This document shows positions 6,726 through 15,999 of a stretch of 57,284 bases of DNA, piece after piece (the stretch's first letter is position 1; each line of letters opens with the position of its first letter). The stretch lies in NCBI RefSeq assembly GCF_025860405.1, contig NZ_CP063790.1:1-57284 (forward strand), given 5' to 3'. A program made the position numbers and the translations under genes. The notes under the pieces are model-generated. The model ran no database searches. It was given only the letters and a program-made list of their open reading frames with translations, and had not been told where the DNA came from. Source of the DNA: Tolypothrix sp. PCC 7712. Lineage in GTDB: Bacteria > Cyanobacteriota > Cyanobacteriia > Cyanobacteriales > Nostocaceae.

Positions 6726-9700
6726 CTATTTTTTGGGTGGAGGTGCTAGTTTTTTATTAATTATTACCTTTCCTTCCCATCCGTTCATCGTTTGGAAAAG
6801 ATTTCTCTTACCCTCCTCCATTCTCGTAAGTATCAATTCCTGTATACTTTCATACATTTCTTTCCATCTTCCTTCTTCTTTCTCCAATCTGTTCCCCCAA
6901 TCTTCCTCATCAAATCGCGATTCCAAAAATATTACTCTTTTCAATCGGTTAATGAAATCGGTTTCACAACGAACAACATCCCCCTTCCCAATACTTAAAA
7001 TTCTCAAAAACTTCCCAAAAAACTCAAATTCTCTCCTCACTAAACTACTCTCCCCTATTATATTTACAAATCTACTCCACAAATACAAATCTACTTTCTT
7101 TATGTTTTCTATAAATAAATCCTTTTCTTTTGTATACTTGTCTTTTAAACTCCAAACTCTTAAATATTCTATGCTGCTTAACTCGACGATATAAATTATA
7201 TATTTTGGAGAAATATTAGAAATTAGAAAACCTATAACATTCTGCCCACAAAGGGTCTGAATATAATTTTCCCACTCCCTATGTCTAACACCTAGGGATT
7301 TTTTGAAATCTCGATTTTCTAAGGCTTGAATAAAACAGATAGGTATAATGAGTTTCAAATCAAAATCTCTCAGATATAGCTGGTCTATTACCTCAACTGG
7401 GTCAATAAGTTTTTTGCTTATTATGTTAGATATTTGTAATAAAATTGTATTAAGAACTGGCTCGGCTCTATATGGTTTAACTATCCAATCATAACTGCCA
7501 AGCAGTCGAAAATAATCTTTGGGAAGTTGACAAGCATTTAGCATTGTCCTATATTTTAACTGTTTAATTAAAGAAGCTAAAAGCAATGCAGCACGCAAAG
7601 CTCTATTTTCGTCTTTATCCCACAGCCAATTAACTAAAGCTTGTAACGCACTGGGAGTAGCAATACCCACCAGAGCATCCATAACCTGATGGATAGAATC
7701 GGCGGTTACAACTTCCTCAATTTTAGGCACAGCTATATCGCCCATACGTATCAAAGCCTGATCTAAATTCAGGCGAAATTCTATATTATCCAAATTGGCA
7801 TACTGCTGAGTTAATAATTCCGCCGCACTTGATAAGTTAGTCAACGACAAAGCATTTACGACAGCCTTACGACGAGCATCTGTTTCACTTGTGTTCTCAA
7901 GGGTTTCTTTTAAAAAAGAGAACACATCTGTACGTCTTCTGTCGTCCGCAGCGACTGCTGCAAAGGCATGATTTACTATATCCTCATTTCCATCTTCTCC
8001 CAGCCGGGATTTAAAGCTATTAATAATTTCCAAAGCTAATGTCGAATCAACTTTTTGAACATCAGCCAAGCACTCAAATGCAACAACTGGATCTACTGTG
8101 CGTACTTCTGTAATTAAATTTGTACTATTAGAAGCTATTCCACACCAGAGTTTAAGAGTTTCACGCCAAGCATCTGGGTCAGCTTTAAAACGACTAATTA
8201 GACCATCAGCATTGTCCCGTAATTGATTGGCTGCGAAAAATTCCTGTAAGGTCAAGTGTGCGAACTGGTAACGTTCACCGCCATCAATAGCAAGTAATAG
8301 ACCATTACGTTCTACAATTTCAACCAGTATGGCTCTGGTGCAGTCAGGCTGAAGATTGAGGTCAGGAAGTATGTTCATTACCTCTGATTCAACAGTTCTC
8401 CAATCTACGCTGCGACGGTCTTGTCCTTGTTGGTTAGCATTGTCTTGGAAGAAAAGTGCTAAGTGTTGAAGTATAAGTTTTTTATCACGCGCTTGAAATT
8501 TGTTGCGTTCTCTATGCCATTGTTCTAATAGAATATCTGTTGCTATCCGATAAAACTCTGCCCTTGAATGGGGTAGTACAACAGGGGTATCAGCATAAAG
8601 ATAAGCAATAATAGTAAGCATTAGCGGATTACGCGCCAAAGCCATAATTCGCGGTCTGTCTTGCAACGTTTGCATAAGTTGCTCAACAGATTTATCTGCT
8701 GGCATATCTGGCTTCCAGGGAGCTAAAAATTCCCGAATCTGTTGGTCGCTGAACTCAACAACTTCTAGAGTCTTTTCAACTACCTCATGAAATTCATCTC
8801 TGTAAACAGCCGTGCGGCAAGTAATAATAACAGGACACTTCAGATACTTATCTAATAAATTTTTGATTTCATTAACTACCCGTTCACGAGAATCACTATT
8901 CACTTCATCAAGACCATCAAATAGCAATAGCAGTCTACCTTTATCTAAACTTTCAGAGACAAAATGTTTTGCGTTCTTGAAGCCATCTCTATCAAAGGCA
9001 TCCTCTAAGTGTTCTTGTATTGTCTTTTCTGAAGAGCTTAATCTGTGTAGTTCCAATAAAATTGGAATACATTGGAATTTATTAAATAAGCTAGACCAAC
9101 GACCATCAGCATAACAAAGAGCAATATGCCTTAGCAGCATTGTCTTCCCAGAACCAGGAGAACCTTTAACCATAAGTCGGCGATGGTTAGTTATAGCTTG
9201 AAGGGCATCAATCAACTCATTGTCATTAGTACCTGTAACTTTTAGTGGGACATATACATCTTTTAGTTTTAGAGGTCTATCAGGTCGAAACGAAATTTTT
9301 AATTTCTCATACTTATGTTTGAGTTCGTCTCTGTATCGGTTTAGTGCAACACCACGTAGTAATTGAATTCCTGATAGTTTGCTATAAATTTGATTTCCAA
9401 CAGCATCAAAAAATTTACTAACCCATTTTGTTAAAGTATCTTTAAAAATTAGAACGATAAACAAAACTATTGCAGCTAACCATCCGTTTTCCGGCTTTAG
9501 GAGTTCTCGTAAGTCCTTCTTCTTTGCTTCGGAGCGCTTTTTGTATTCATCATCATAAATTCTTTTAATTGTTTTCGGTTCTATTCCTACAGCTTCTTTA
9601 CCATATAAATCAAGTAATTCTTTAGTCTGTTTTCTTGGAATATCATCTTCAACATCATATTCAGCTTGCTGCTGAATCTCCTTTTTGAGTTTTTCTGTAG

Positions 9701-9884
9701 GTAAGGTAGAAGTTGGGGTAGGAGTAGGAACCTGAGAATAGCTTGGAATTAATGATGTATAAAGTACTAACCACAGTGTTAGCGTAAACAGAAGTGCGTA
9801 TAATCGTTGCTGCTTTAAACTATTTTTTGCAGACTTTAATTTTTTAATATATTGAACTAGTTTCATAAATTCGATGAATAGCAC
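6726..9884 (-). CDS. membrane-anchored NACHT NTPase (bacterial NLR-like, probable defence protein)
   Basis: A 1052-residue STAND ATPase. Two hydrophobic segments at about residues 28-50 and 136-150 place the N-terminus in the membrane; the first is followed by a Pro/Thr linker. The NACHT domain has Walker A KGSPGSGKTM (240-249) and Walker B with paired acids LLLLFDGLDEV (about 318-328), then the ITCRTAVY sensor. The C-terminal half is helical with HEAT-like repeats and probably senses the trigger. Bacterial NACHT proteins are established anti-phage systems, and the gene lies next to methylase and restriction-like genes. Start: ATG at 9884; an in-frame ATG at 9866 is equally possible. The C-terminal 250 residues are AT-rich and may have been acquired separately. 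Confidence 0.85.
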   Translation of the reverse strand: MLFIEFMKLVQYIKKLKSAKNSLKQQRLYALLFTLTLWLVLYTSLIPSYSQVPTPTPTSTLPTEKLKKEIQQQAEYDVEDDIPRKQTKELLDLYGKEAVGIEPKTIKRIYDDEYKKRSEAKKKDLRELLKPENGWLAAIVLFIVLIFKDTLTKWVSKFFDAVGNQIYSKLSGIQLLRGVALNRYRDELKHKYEKLKISFRPDRPLKLKDVYVPLKVTGTNDNELIDALQAITNHRRLMVKGSPGSGKTMLLRHIALCYADGRWSSLFNKFQCIPILLELHRLSSSEKTIQEHLEDAFDRDGFKNAKHFVSESLDKGRLLLLFDGLDEVNSDSRERVVNEIKNLLDKYLKCPVIITCRTAVYRDEFHEVVEKTLEVVEFSDQQIREFLAPWKPDMPADKSVEQLMQTLQDRPRIMALARNPLMLTIIAYLYADTPVVLPHSRAEFYRIATDILLEQWHRERNKFQARDKKLILQHLALFFQDNANQQGQDRRSVDWRTVESEVMNILPDLNLQPDCTRAILVEIVERNGLLLAIDGGERYQFAHLTLQEFFAANQLRDNADGLISRFKADPDAWRETLKLWCGIASNSTNLITEVRTVDPVVAFECLADVQKVDSTLALEIINSFKSRLGEDGNEDIVNHAFAAVAADDRRRTDVFSFLKETLENTSETDARRKAVVNALSLTNLSSAAELLTQQYANLDNIEFRLNLDQALIRMGDIAVPKIEEVVTADSIHQVMDALVGIATPSALQALVNWLWDKDENRALRAALLLASLIKQLKYRTMLNACQLPKDYFRLLGSYDWIVKPYRAEPVLNTILLQISNIISKKLIDPVEVIDQLYLRDFDLKLIIPICFIQALENRDFKKSLGVRHREWENYIQTLCGQNVIGFLISNISPKYIIYIVELSSIEYLRVWSLKDKYTKEKDLFIENIKKVDLYLWSRFVNIIGESSLVRREFEFFGKFLRILSIGKGDVVRCETDFINRLKRVIFLESRFDEEDWGNRLEKEEGRWKEMYESIQELILTRMEEGKRNLFQTMNGWEGKVIINKKLAPPPKK

Positions 9885-10049
9885 ATTACAACTATTACCC
9901 GACTATTTCTGCCACAACTTGGCTCATCTTCAGCCCCCGCCAAGCGCAAGCTGTATGGAATCGTCTGTGATACTAATGTGCATGGCTAGGGCGGCTTTTG
10001 TATCTTTTTAAAGATTTTATAGTTAATTACGCTTAAACAAAATTACAAA

Positions 10050-10070
10050 TGTCTAAAATTTATTTAGACA
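10050..10070. promoter_or_regulatory. hairpin in the region upstream of the NACHT gene
   Basis: Perfect stem TGTCTAAA / TTTAGACA with a 5-base AT loop, about 165 bases upstream of the NACHT start. It could be an operator or a terminator for transcription arriving from the HsdR remnant. The rest of 9885-10170 shows nothing I can name. Confidence 0.35.
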
Positions 10071-10170
10071 ATTTTGAGCGACAAAGTTCTGGAGTGATTA
10101 CCTTGGACGATATCGGGAATCGTTAATCGCTATATCCATTAAGAGCGCCGGAATTTGCGATCTCGCCCTG

Positions 10171-10380
10171 CTACGCCGCCCAATCCCTACACAGTAACTC
10201 TGCCTGTTGCAACACCGTCGCCTTCTCCTGCTTCTCTGGTGGATAACCATACTTCCGCAGCAGGCGTTTAACTAACCTCCGCAGATTAGCCTTAACACTT
10301 TCTTTCACAGTCCAGTCAATGATGACATTGTTGCGGATAATTTGCACTAAGTCACGGGTGATCGCCGTTGTTGTGTCGGT
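10171..10380 (-). pseudogene. hsdR: C-terminal remnant of a type I restriction subunit HsdR
   Basis: The reading frame from about 10380 to 10171 gives a run typical of the extreme C-terminus of HsdR: ITRDLVQIIRNN, IDWTVKESVKANLRRLVKR, LLRKYGYPPEKQEKA and QQAELLC. Full HsdR is around 1000 residues with helicase and nuclease domains; none of that remains here. The upstream part of the open frame (10381-10470) does not look like HsdR and is probably chance sequence. It is a fossil of a former type I restriction system beside the present methylase. Confidence 0.75.
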
Positions 10381-10484
10381 AAAGTAGCCAATTCCGACAT
10401 TTCTATACCAGAGTCTACACAGAATGATTTTAGGCAGTGTGATTAGTTCGCTATTTCTATTAATTACCAATTCTAAACTTCTCT

Positions 10485-11327
10485 TTATACAACCTCCATA
10501 ATTGTAGGTAAATTGTATGATTCAACAGGATAGTTAGTGATGAACAGTTCCTTGCCTTTGTCTGCCTTCTGCTGTTTGTAATTGTTCATCCCGTATTGCA
10601 ACTCCCACTCATAAATGTAGGCAAAAGAAAAGTTACGCCGCACTTGTTCACAGTTATCGTAAGTAATCAACCATTTGTGTGAACACTCCGACATCAGTTT
10701 GGCAAAGCGAGAATGGTCAAAACAGGTATGCAAATCACCTTTCTTACCATAAAGCTTAGATTGAGTCTTGCTGAGATAAGGTGGATCTAGAAAGATAAAT
10801 ACATCTTTCCCAGGTTCTTTAAGTAAGACGCTGTAGTCGAAGTTAGTTACACGGGTATTAATAAAGCAATTATGCAAAGCTGCTAACCGCTCAATAGAAG
10901 AGGCTGTAAACCGACCTTTGAAGGAAGCCTCAGAATAACCTCCACTCTCAATGGTTCCCGAAAAGGTAATTCGGTTAAGAACAAAAAACCGTACAGCCCG
11001 TTCAAGGGGACTCATAGTATTTGTATCTGCGGCAGCGAGAGATTTAAACAAGGCACGTCCATCCGTCGTCTCATTTTTAACTTTCCAGACTTCCTCCACT
11101 AGCTTTGGCAAGTTGATTTTGGCTTGATGCCAAAAGCAGTACAATTCTTGGTTGAGATCATTGACCCAGCAAGGCATACTGGGGTATTTCTGTAAAACAT
11201 GAAAAAATACAGAACCTCCGCCGACAAAAGGTTCACGGAATTCTCTAAATTTAAGAGGTAAAAAGTGAGCAATTTGAGGAATTGCCTTTTGTTTCCCACC
11301 AGGATAACGTAATGGACTTTTAAACAT
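10485..11327 (-). CDS. D12-class (Dam-like) adenine-N6 DNA methyltransferase
   Basis: A 280-residue methyltransferase that should put a methyl group on adenine in a short DNA site. It starts with the class signature SPLRYPGGKQ, followed by the AdoMet-binding REPFVGGGSVFF (about 32-43) and the catalytic DPPYLSKTQ (about 180). The C-terminus has WELQYGMNNY and KGKELFITNYP, as in D12 enzymes of restriction systems. It follows, on the same strand and 164 bases away, a 254-residue gene that could be its endonuclease partner. Target site cannot be read from sequence; GATC-like sites are common in the class. Confidence 0.9.
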   Translation of the reverse strand: MFKSPLRYPGGKQKAIPQIAHFLPLKFREFREPFVGGGSVFFHVLQKYPSMPCWVNDLNQELYCFWHQAKINLPKLVEEVWKVKNETTDGRALFKSLAAADTNTMSPLERAVRFFVLNRITFSGTIESGGYSEASFKGRFTASSIERLAALHNCFINTRVTNFDYSVLLKEPGKDVFIFLDPPYLSKTQSKLYGKKGDLHTCFDHSRFAKLMSECSHKWLITYDNCEQVRRNFSFAYIYEWELQYGMNNYKQQKADKGKELFITNYPVESYNLPTIMEVV

Positions 11328-11491
11328 AGAAAATTATCGTAGCAGAAAACGTATTTTTTAGTGCTTTAGTATCAAATTTTAAACAAAGTTTTTTTCATTT
11401 GCTTTGCTGCGGTATGTAAGCGCATATAAATTTAACATCTAAACGTAATGATTGTCAGACTGTACGAAGTGAAAATCTGACAATGCCCAGA

Positions 11492-12256
11492 TTAATTTAC
11501 TTTAAGTATCATTAGATAATAAACAGTCTTGCGAATAGATACTTCAACATTTTCTCTCCAGCCTGTCGGCGGGTTAGCTATAATATCATCAAAAAGCCAA
11601 GGTAAATTACCTACATTTTTGGACAGACTAATCGCTCTTTTATGTTCAGATTCGCTCAACTGACCAATCCATGAGCGCCGAATTCCTATTCTAATATTAT
11701 TTTTATATTTTTCAAAATACTCATCAAAAGTATAAATCTGTATATCGGCAGACGATTGAATCCTAGTTGGAGCTTCTAAAATAAATTCTGCTGGATGTTT
11801 AGAAACTCCATAATTTGGGCTTCCTTGTAACATCAAAAAACTTAATAATTGCTTGAATTCTAGTTCTGAGAAGAAATTCTGCCACAGCCTGTCCCTCAAA
11901 ATTGTTCCTTGGTGAAACTGAGTAACTTCATGATCAAGCTGAATAATTTTATTATTAATTTCAGGTAGTCCTAAATTAGAATAAAGTTTATATAAATTTG
12001 CTCTTTGAAGCCGATTAAATAGAACACTTGCTCCTGTTTGCTTAATAGAAATACCTCGACTATTAAGATAAATATCTGCTTTTTTGCGTGCATCTGATGT
12101 TGAAATATTATCGATATCATCCTGAACTTTTAAGGGAATATAGCCTCCTTTCCTTAACGGTGCTGCTATTACGCTAAGTTGCCCCAAATGCTTCAAACTA
12201 ATTTGTTTCAAATTCAAAAAGATAAATCTGCATACTGCAACTTCATTACCAGCCAT
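11492..12256 (-). CDS. candidate type II restriction endonuclease partner of the D12 methylase
   Basis: A 254-residue protein with no family I can name firmly. Near residue 75-90 it has KKADIYLNSRGISIKQTG, in which Asp, then Ser-x-Lys nine residues later, fits a variant PD-(D/E)xK nuclease core (second acid replaced). QLDHEV follows later. It stands directly upstream of a D12 methyltransferase on the same strand, the usual layout of a restriction-modification pair. It probably cuts the unmethylated site of that methylase. The nuclease call rests on context plus a weak motif. Confidence 0.5.
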   Translation of the reverse strand: MAGNEVAVCRFIFLNLKQISLKHLGQLSVIAAPLRKGGYIPLKVQDDIDNISTSDARKKADIYLNSRGISIKQTGASVLFNRLQRANLYKLYSNLGLPEINNKIIQLDHEVTQFHQGTILRDRLWQNFFSELEFKQLLSFLMLQGSPNYGVSKHPAEFILEAPTRIQSSADIQIYTFDEYFEKYKNNIRIGIRRSWIGQLSESEHKRAISLSKNVGNLPWLFDDIIANPPTGWRENVEVSIRKTVYYLMILKVN

Positions 12257-12601
12257 TGTTATTTACGTGAGAACTCTACATAATTAGAATTCCCAAACAG
12301 ACACTAATATGTTTTGTTACAGAATTTTGCTGTACTGGGTTAAGCCTCAAGTTTTTTGAAAAAATTGTACGGTAAGAAAACTCTTGAAGCTGCAAGCACG
12401 CAAGAAGCTTGCTCAGTATTGGCTTAGACAATCGCTTTCCTGGTACGACCTCGCAATACGCCTGCTCAACATTGCCTCTCAAGAACTTTGCTATATAAGG
12501 ATTGTGACAACCCTTGGTAAGAAATTAATTACTATAGTTTCTTACTGGAGTTTACTTCGTTGCCTTAATATAACAATATTGATATATTTATAAAGGAAGC
12601 T

Positions 12602-13003
12602 GTGCCTGAAACCCGTGTTGTTTTCTACCAGGAAGAGGAAGGGAAAGTTCCTGTCCTTGAATGGCTGACGCGACTTTTGAAAGAAGACCGCAAAGGTTAT
12701 GCAAACTGTGTTGCTCGAATCAAACAACTGGCGGCATCAGGCTACGAACTCCGTCGCCCTGTGGCAGATTACTTAAGCGACGGAATATATGAGCTTCGAG
12801 CAAAGCATATTCATGTGCAATACCGCATCCTGTACTTCTTTCATGGGCAAAATGTGGCGATTCTGGCTCACGCTATCACGAAAGAAGAAGCAGCTGTACC
12901 ACCAATTGATATTGAACGGGCGAGCGCTCGAAAGCTTTTATTTGAAAAAAACCCAGAAGCTCATACCTATGTAGAGGAGGAAGATAATGGCTTCGACGAA
13001 TGA
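12602..13003 (+). CDS. higB: RelE/HigB-family toxin (Gp49-like)
   Basis: A 133-residue protein starting at GTG with AAAGGAAG just upstream. It has the family pattern of phage-derived Gp49/HigB toxins: VLEWLTRLLKEDR, RIKQLAASGYELRRPVADYLSDGIYELR, then VQYRILYFF and ITKEEAAVP. These proteins cut mRNA on the ribosome and are neutralised by the HTH protein encoded next. The two genes overlap by 17 bases, toxin first, which is the HigBA order. The C-terminus is slightly longer and more acidic than usual (EEEDNGFDE). Confidence 0.85.
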   Translation: MPETRVVFYQEEEGKVPVLEWLTRLLKEDRKGYANCVARIKQLAASGYELRRPVADYLSDGIYELRAKHIHVQYRILYFFHGQNVAILAHAITKEEAAVPPIDIERASARKLLFEKNPEAHTYVEEEDNGFDE

Positions 13004-13298
13004 TGCAATAAAAATAATTGATAAGCTGACTAGCAGAGACCCTGAGCTTGAGGCAATGGTAGCAGAAGCTTCAATTAATGCTCTTGTGGCTCAGTTAATT
13101 TATGAAGCTAGAACTTCATCGGGGTTAACACAGAAACAACTGGCTGAACTTATTGGCACAAAACAGCCTGTGATTGCACGGCTGGAAGATGCTGATTACG
13201 AGGGACACTCTCTGTCAATGCTCCAAAAAATCGCTCAGGCTCTTAATCAGCGAGTAGTGATTCATTTGACTCCATTGTCACATGAACAAAGCGCATAG
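12987..13298 (+). CDS. higA: HigA-type antitoxin with XRE helix-turn-helix
   Basis: A 103-residue protein that overlaps the toxin gene. The DNA-binding domain is clear at about residues 45-85: TSSGLTQKQLAELIGTKQPVIARLE followed by LSMLQKIAQALNQRV. The N-terminal 40 residues are helical and probably bind the toxin. Such proteins usually repress their own promoter; the gene pair is preceded by an AT-rich stretch at 12540-12600. The combination stabilises the plasmid by killing or arresting cells that lose it. Confidence 0.85.
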   Translation: MASTNDAIKIIDKLTSRDPELEAMVAEASINALVAQLIYEARTSSGLTQKQLAELIGTKQPVIARLEDADYEGHSLSMLQKIAQALNQRVVIHLTPLSHEQSA

Positions 13299-13328
13299 TG
13301 AAATATAGGTGACAATGCTTTCATCAGC

Positions 13329-14252
13329 TTAATTTTCTGATGTGAGTTTTTCTAACTCATCCAGAAGCTTTAATATGCGTGTTCTATTCTTCTGAACACT
13401 CACTCCTTTATTTTTTTGTAGTCGCTTGCTAATCTCAGCTAATCGTTGAGCTAAAACTCTATCTGGTGTTGTTTCTGTTTCAGGTGTCAGTTCTTTTATT
13501 TTCGTCTTGATTTCGCTTAGAGATAAATTTTCAGCAATAGCTATCTTGAGTAAATCAGAACGTAGCTGTTCTGATTTTACTCGTGCAATTGCTTGAGCTT
13601 TAGTGTACTCAATCTCGCCCTGCCTCAGTACAGAAAGGATATCGTCAGGAAGATTTAGCAAAGGAATTCGACTAGAGCGGAATGTTCCAGCATTGAAACG
13701 TCCTATTTGAGACAATACTGTTTCAATCTGTTCAAGTTGAATCAGAACGTTCTGATTCAATTCAATACCTCTTTGTTTCGCGTTGAAAGACTGGTGCAAA
13801 ATGGACACCACTTCACTCGGTTCTATTTCTAAGGAAAGCGACAAAATCTCTAGCACTGCCTCAGTTTCTTCCACTGGATTAAGGTCTTCCCGTTGTAAGT
13901 TCTCCATCAAGGCTACTTGGAGAGCTTGTTTGTCATCCAATTCATGAGAGACAATCGGGATTTCACCTAATCCAACTTCACGCGCAGCCCGTAGCCGTCG
14001 TTCACCAGCTACTAGCTCATACTCCCCATCATGCAGTGGACGAACTAGCAATGGTTCCAAAATGCCATGTTCTCTGACTGACTGCACTAATTGGGCTAAC
14101 TTCTCCGGGTCGAAGTAGCGACGTGGTTGTTTGAGCGGTAATCGAATCTTTTCAATTGGGGCTGTAGTAGATGATGAGTTAGAAGAGCTACTAAGAAAGG
14201 CATCAACCGTATTTAGCTTTGGTGCTACTCGATTAGATTTTCTTGGTGGCAT
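13329..14252 (-). CDS. parB: ParB-family plasmid partition protein
   Basis: A 307-residue ParB. After a Ser-rich leader comes the ParB nuclease/CTPase-type domain with LKQPRRYFDPEKLAQLVQSV, LEPLLVRPL and the C-motif GERRLRAA (about residues 78-85), then MENLQREDLNPVEE. An HTH region and a C-terminal helical dimerisation part follow. It shares a base with the ParA stop (TAATG), so both are made from one transcript. ParB binds parS sites and works with ParA to position plasmids. I could not identify the parS sites. Confidence 0.92.
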   Translation of the reverse strand: MPPRKSNRVAPKLNTVDAFLSSSSNSSSTTAPIEKIRLPLKQPRRYFDPEKLAQLVQSVREHGILEPLLVRPLHDGEYELVAGERRLRAAREVGLGEIPIVSHELDDKQALQVALMENLQREDLNPVEETEAVLEILSLSLEIEPSEVVSILHQSFNAKQRGIELNQNVLIQLEQIETVLSQIGRFNAGTFRSSRIPLLNLPDDILSVLRQGEIEYTKAQAIARVKSEQLRSDLLKIAIAENLSLSEIKTKIKELTPETETTPDRVLAQRLAEISKRLQKNKGVSVQKNRTRILKLLDELEKLTSEN

Positions 14253-15016
14253 TAAACTTCCTCCAGTTTCTGAGCAATGGCTTCCAGGATTTGGACAGAT
14301 GGGTGTTTAGGATCATAAACCGCCAAGGGCTGTCTTGCCATCGAAGCATCAGCAAAGCTAATTGTTCTAGGAATGGCCGGAAAAATTGTCGCTATAGGAC
14401 TCAGTTGTTCATTGATGCCATCAAGAATAACTTTACCTTGGCTAGTACGGCTTTCGTGCATCATAGGCACTACACCAGCAATCGCCAGTCCAGGATTAAT
14501 ACGTTCTCTTACTTGGCGAATAGAGTCTAGCAGTAGTTCCACACCTAAAAAAGCTTTAAAGTGGGTTTGAATTGGTACAAGTACATGAGTAGAAGCTACC
14601 AAGCTCAGAATACTAAAAATTCCCAATGTGGGAGGGCAGTCAATCAGTACAAAGTCATAACTGTCTTGCACAGTTAATAATGTTTGCTTGAGCCTCCATT
14701 CACGAGCTATTACAGAATGAAGTTGTACCTCAATGGCACTCAACAGAATGTTGCTGGGAACCAAGTCTACATCGTGTATATTCTGGTGGAGCGGTAATGG
14801 AGCATCTTTTAACAACGAATCAGCAATGGTTTGCTTCAACTCGAACGGTTCTAAACCCATGAAGGCAGTAAGTGATGCTTGAGGATCAATATCCACTAGC
14901 AAAACTCGATGTCGCCGTTGAGCCAGCTGATAACCCAAATTCTGCGTCAGGGTGGTTTTACCAGTTCCACCAGCTTGATTAAAAAAAGAAATAATCTTAA
15001 GGGACACAGCGTTCAC
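14252..15016 (-). CDS. parA: ParA-family partition ATPase
   Basis: A 254-residue Walker-type ATPase with the deviant Walker A QAGGTGKTTLTQNLG (about 14-28), DIDPQASLTAFMG (42-54) and LIDCPPTLGIFS (about 119). It has no N-terminal HTH, so it belongs to the short chromosomal-like (type Ib/ParA) group. It is the first gene of the parAB operon. With the two ParM-type loci, this plasmid carries three partition-type systems, which fits a fused replicon. Confidence 0.93.
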   Translation of the reverse strand: MNAVSLKIISFFNQAGGTGKTTLTQNLGYQLAQRRHRVLLVDIDPQASLTAFMGLEPFELKQTIADSLLKDAPLPLHQNIHDVDLVPSNILLSAIEVQLHSVIAREWRLKQTLLTVQDSYDFVLIDCPPTLGIFSILSLVASTHVLVPIQTHFKAFLGVELLLDSIRQVRERINPGLAIAGVVPMMHESRTSQGKVILDGINEQLSPIATIFPAIPRTISFADASMARQPLAVYDPKHPSVQILEAIAQKLEEV

Positions 15017-15362
15017 TGATGAAGCAACTAGAGTTAGTTTAGCTTAAGCTATTGCTACTGATGACTGTCTGGAATGTCACAATAATTACATACTTACAAA
15101 ATAAGGTTTGTGTTGTGAGTGGTTATCATAGACTAAAATCAGTAATTCTGTAAATTTGTCAGTAATTTATTGATAATAATTAGTGCTAGTAGGCATCACA
15201 TCAGGGTTAACCATCTATTAACTATTTACTAGATGCGTAGATTTACCTTCTATGTCATCCTAGAAAACGAGAGTTAATTCGGTGAAAGTGTTTGTTTTTA
15301 GTATTCACAGGCTTCTCTCCGAAATTTAAATCTCTACACATTTATGATTTTGGAGAAAATCG
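15017..15362. promoter_or_regulatory. divergent control region between parAB and rbp
   Basis: About 350 bases with no gene. A direct repeat CAGTAATT occurs at about 15141 and 15162, 20 bases apart, and GTTAACCATCTATTAAC (about 15207) is a small inverted repeat. It must carry the promoters of parAB (leftward) and rbp (rightward). The rbp transcript may have a long untranslated leader, as known for cold-induced cyanobacterial rbp genes. No parS could be assigned. Confidence 0.4.
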
Positions 15363-15671
15363 ATGTCAATTTATGTAGGCAACCTCTCTTATGAAGTTAC
15401 AGAAAATGATCTTAAGGGTGTTTTTGCTGAATATGGTACTGTAAAGCGGGTTCAACTACCGAATGACCGAGAAACAGGCCGTCCGAGAGGCTTCGCTTTC
15501 GTGGAAATGGGAACAGATGCTGAGGAAGAAGCACCTATAGAAGCTCTTGATGGTGCTGATTGGATGGGTCGTGGACTCAAAGTTAACAAAGCCAAGCCCA
15601 GAGAAGACAGAGGTTCTTCTGGTGGTAATCGCGGGGGATATGGTGGCGGCGGTGGACGCGGACGCTACTAA
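15363..15671 (+). CDS. rbp: glycine-rich RRM RNA-binding protein (cyanobacterial Rbp)
   Basis: A 102-residue single-RRM protein with RNP2 IYVGNL (3-8) and RNP1 RGFAFVEM (43-50), and a short Gly/Arg-rich tail (GGNRGGYGGGGGRGRY). Such Rbps bind single-stranded RNA, act as RNA chaperones and are often cold-induced in cyanobacteria. GGAGA stands 7 bases before the ATG. The gene for ribosomal protein bS21 follows after 115 bases, the same pairing reported for Anabaena chromosomes. Finding it on a plasmid suggests a captured chromosomal operon. Confidence 0.93.
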   Translation: MSIYVGNLSYEVTENDLKGVFAEYGTVKRVQLPNDRETGRPRGFAFVEMGTDAEEEAPIEALDGADWMGRGLKVNKAKPREDRGSSGGNRGGYGGGGGRGRY

Positions 15672-15709
15672 GCTTTGAAACCTAGAATTTTACAAGCCAG
15701 TCTTTAGGT

Positions 15710-15732
15710 CAGACAAAGAGTCTGTCTTTTCT
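15710..15732 (+). terminator. attenuator-like hairpin between rbp and rpsU
   Basis: CAGAC-AAAGA-GTCTG (15710-15724) followed by TCTTTTCT. A short stem with a T-rich tail could stop part of the rbp transcripts, lowering rpsU relative to rbp. Confidence 0.5.
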
Positions 15733-15786
15733 GCATTATTAGCGCCTGCTCGCATCATTGATTAAGTCAATTTAATAGGAGAGATA

Positions 15787-15975
15787 ATGACCCAAATAGT
15801 AGTGGATGACAATGAACACATTGAGTCAGCCTTACGCCGGTTTAAGCGAGAAGTTTCCAAAGCCGGGATTTTTCAAGATATGAGGAAACATCGTCACTTT
15901 GAAACGCCGATTGAAAAATCCAAGCGCAAAAAACTTGCCTTGCACAAACAAAGTAAAAGACGTTTCCGCACTTGA
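15787..15975 (+). CDS. rpsU: small-subunit ribosomal protein bS21
   Basis: A 62-residue basic protein that fits bS21 in length and sequence: VVDDNEHIESALRRFKREVSKAG at the start, the RKHRHFETP motif in the middle and KSKRKKLALHKQSKRR at the end. It binds 16S rRNA near the anti-Shine-Dalgarno region and influences translation start. AGGAGA precedes the ATG. A plasmid copy could change the ribosome pool under stress together with the Rbp; whether the chromosome has another copy cannot be seen here. Confidence 0.93.
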   Translation: MTQIVVDDNEHIESALRRFKREVSKAGIFQDMRKHRHFETPIEKSKRKKLALHKQSKRRFRT

Positions 15976-15999
15976 TAAATAACATAGATATAAATCAAT

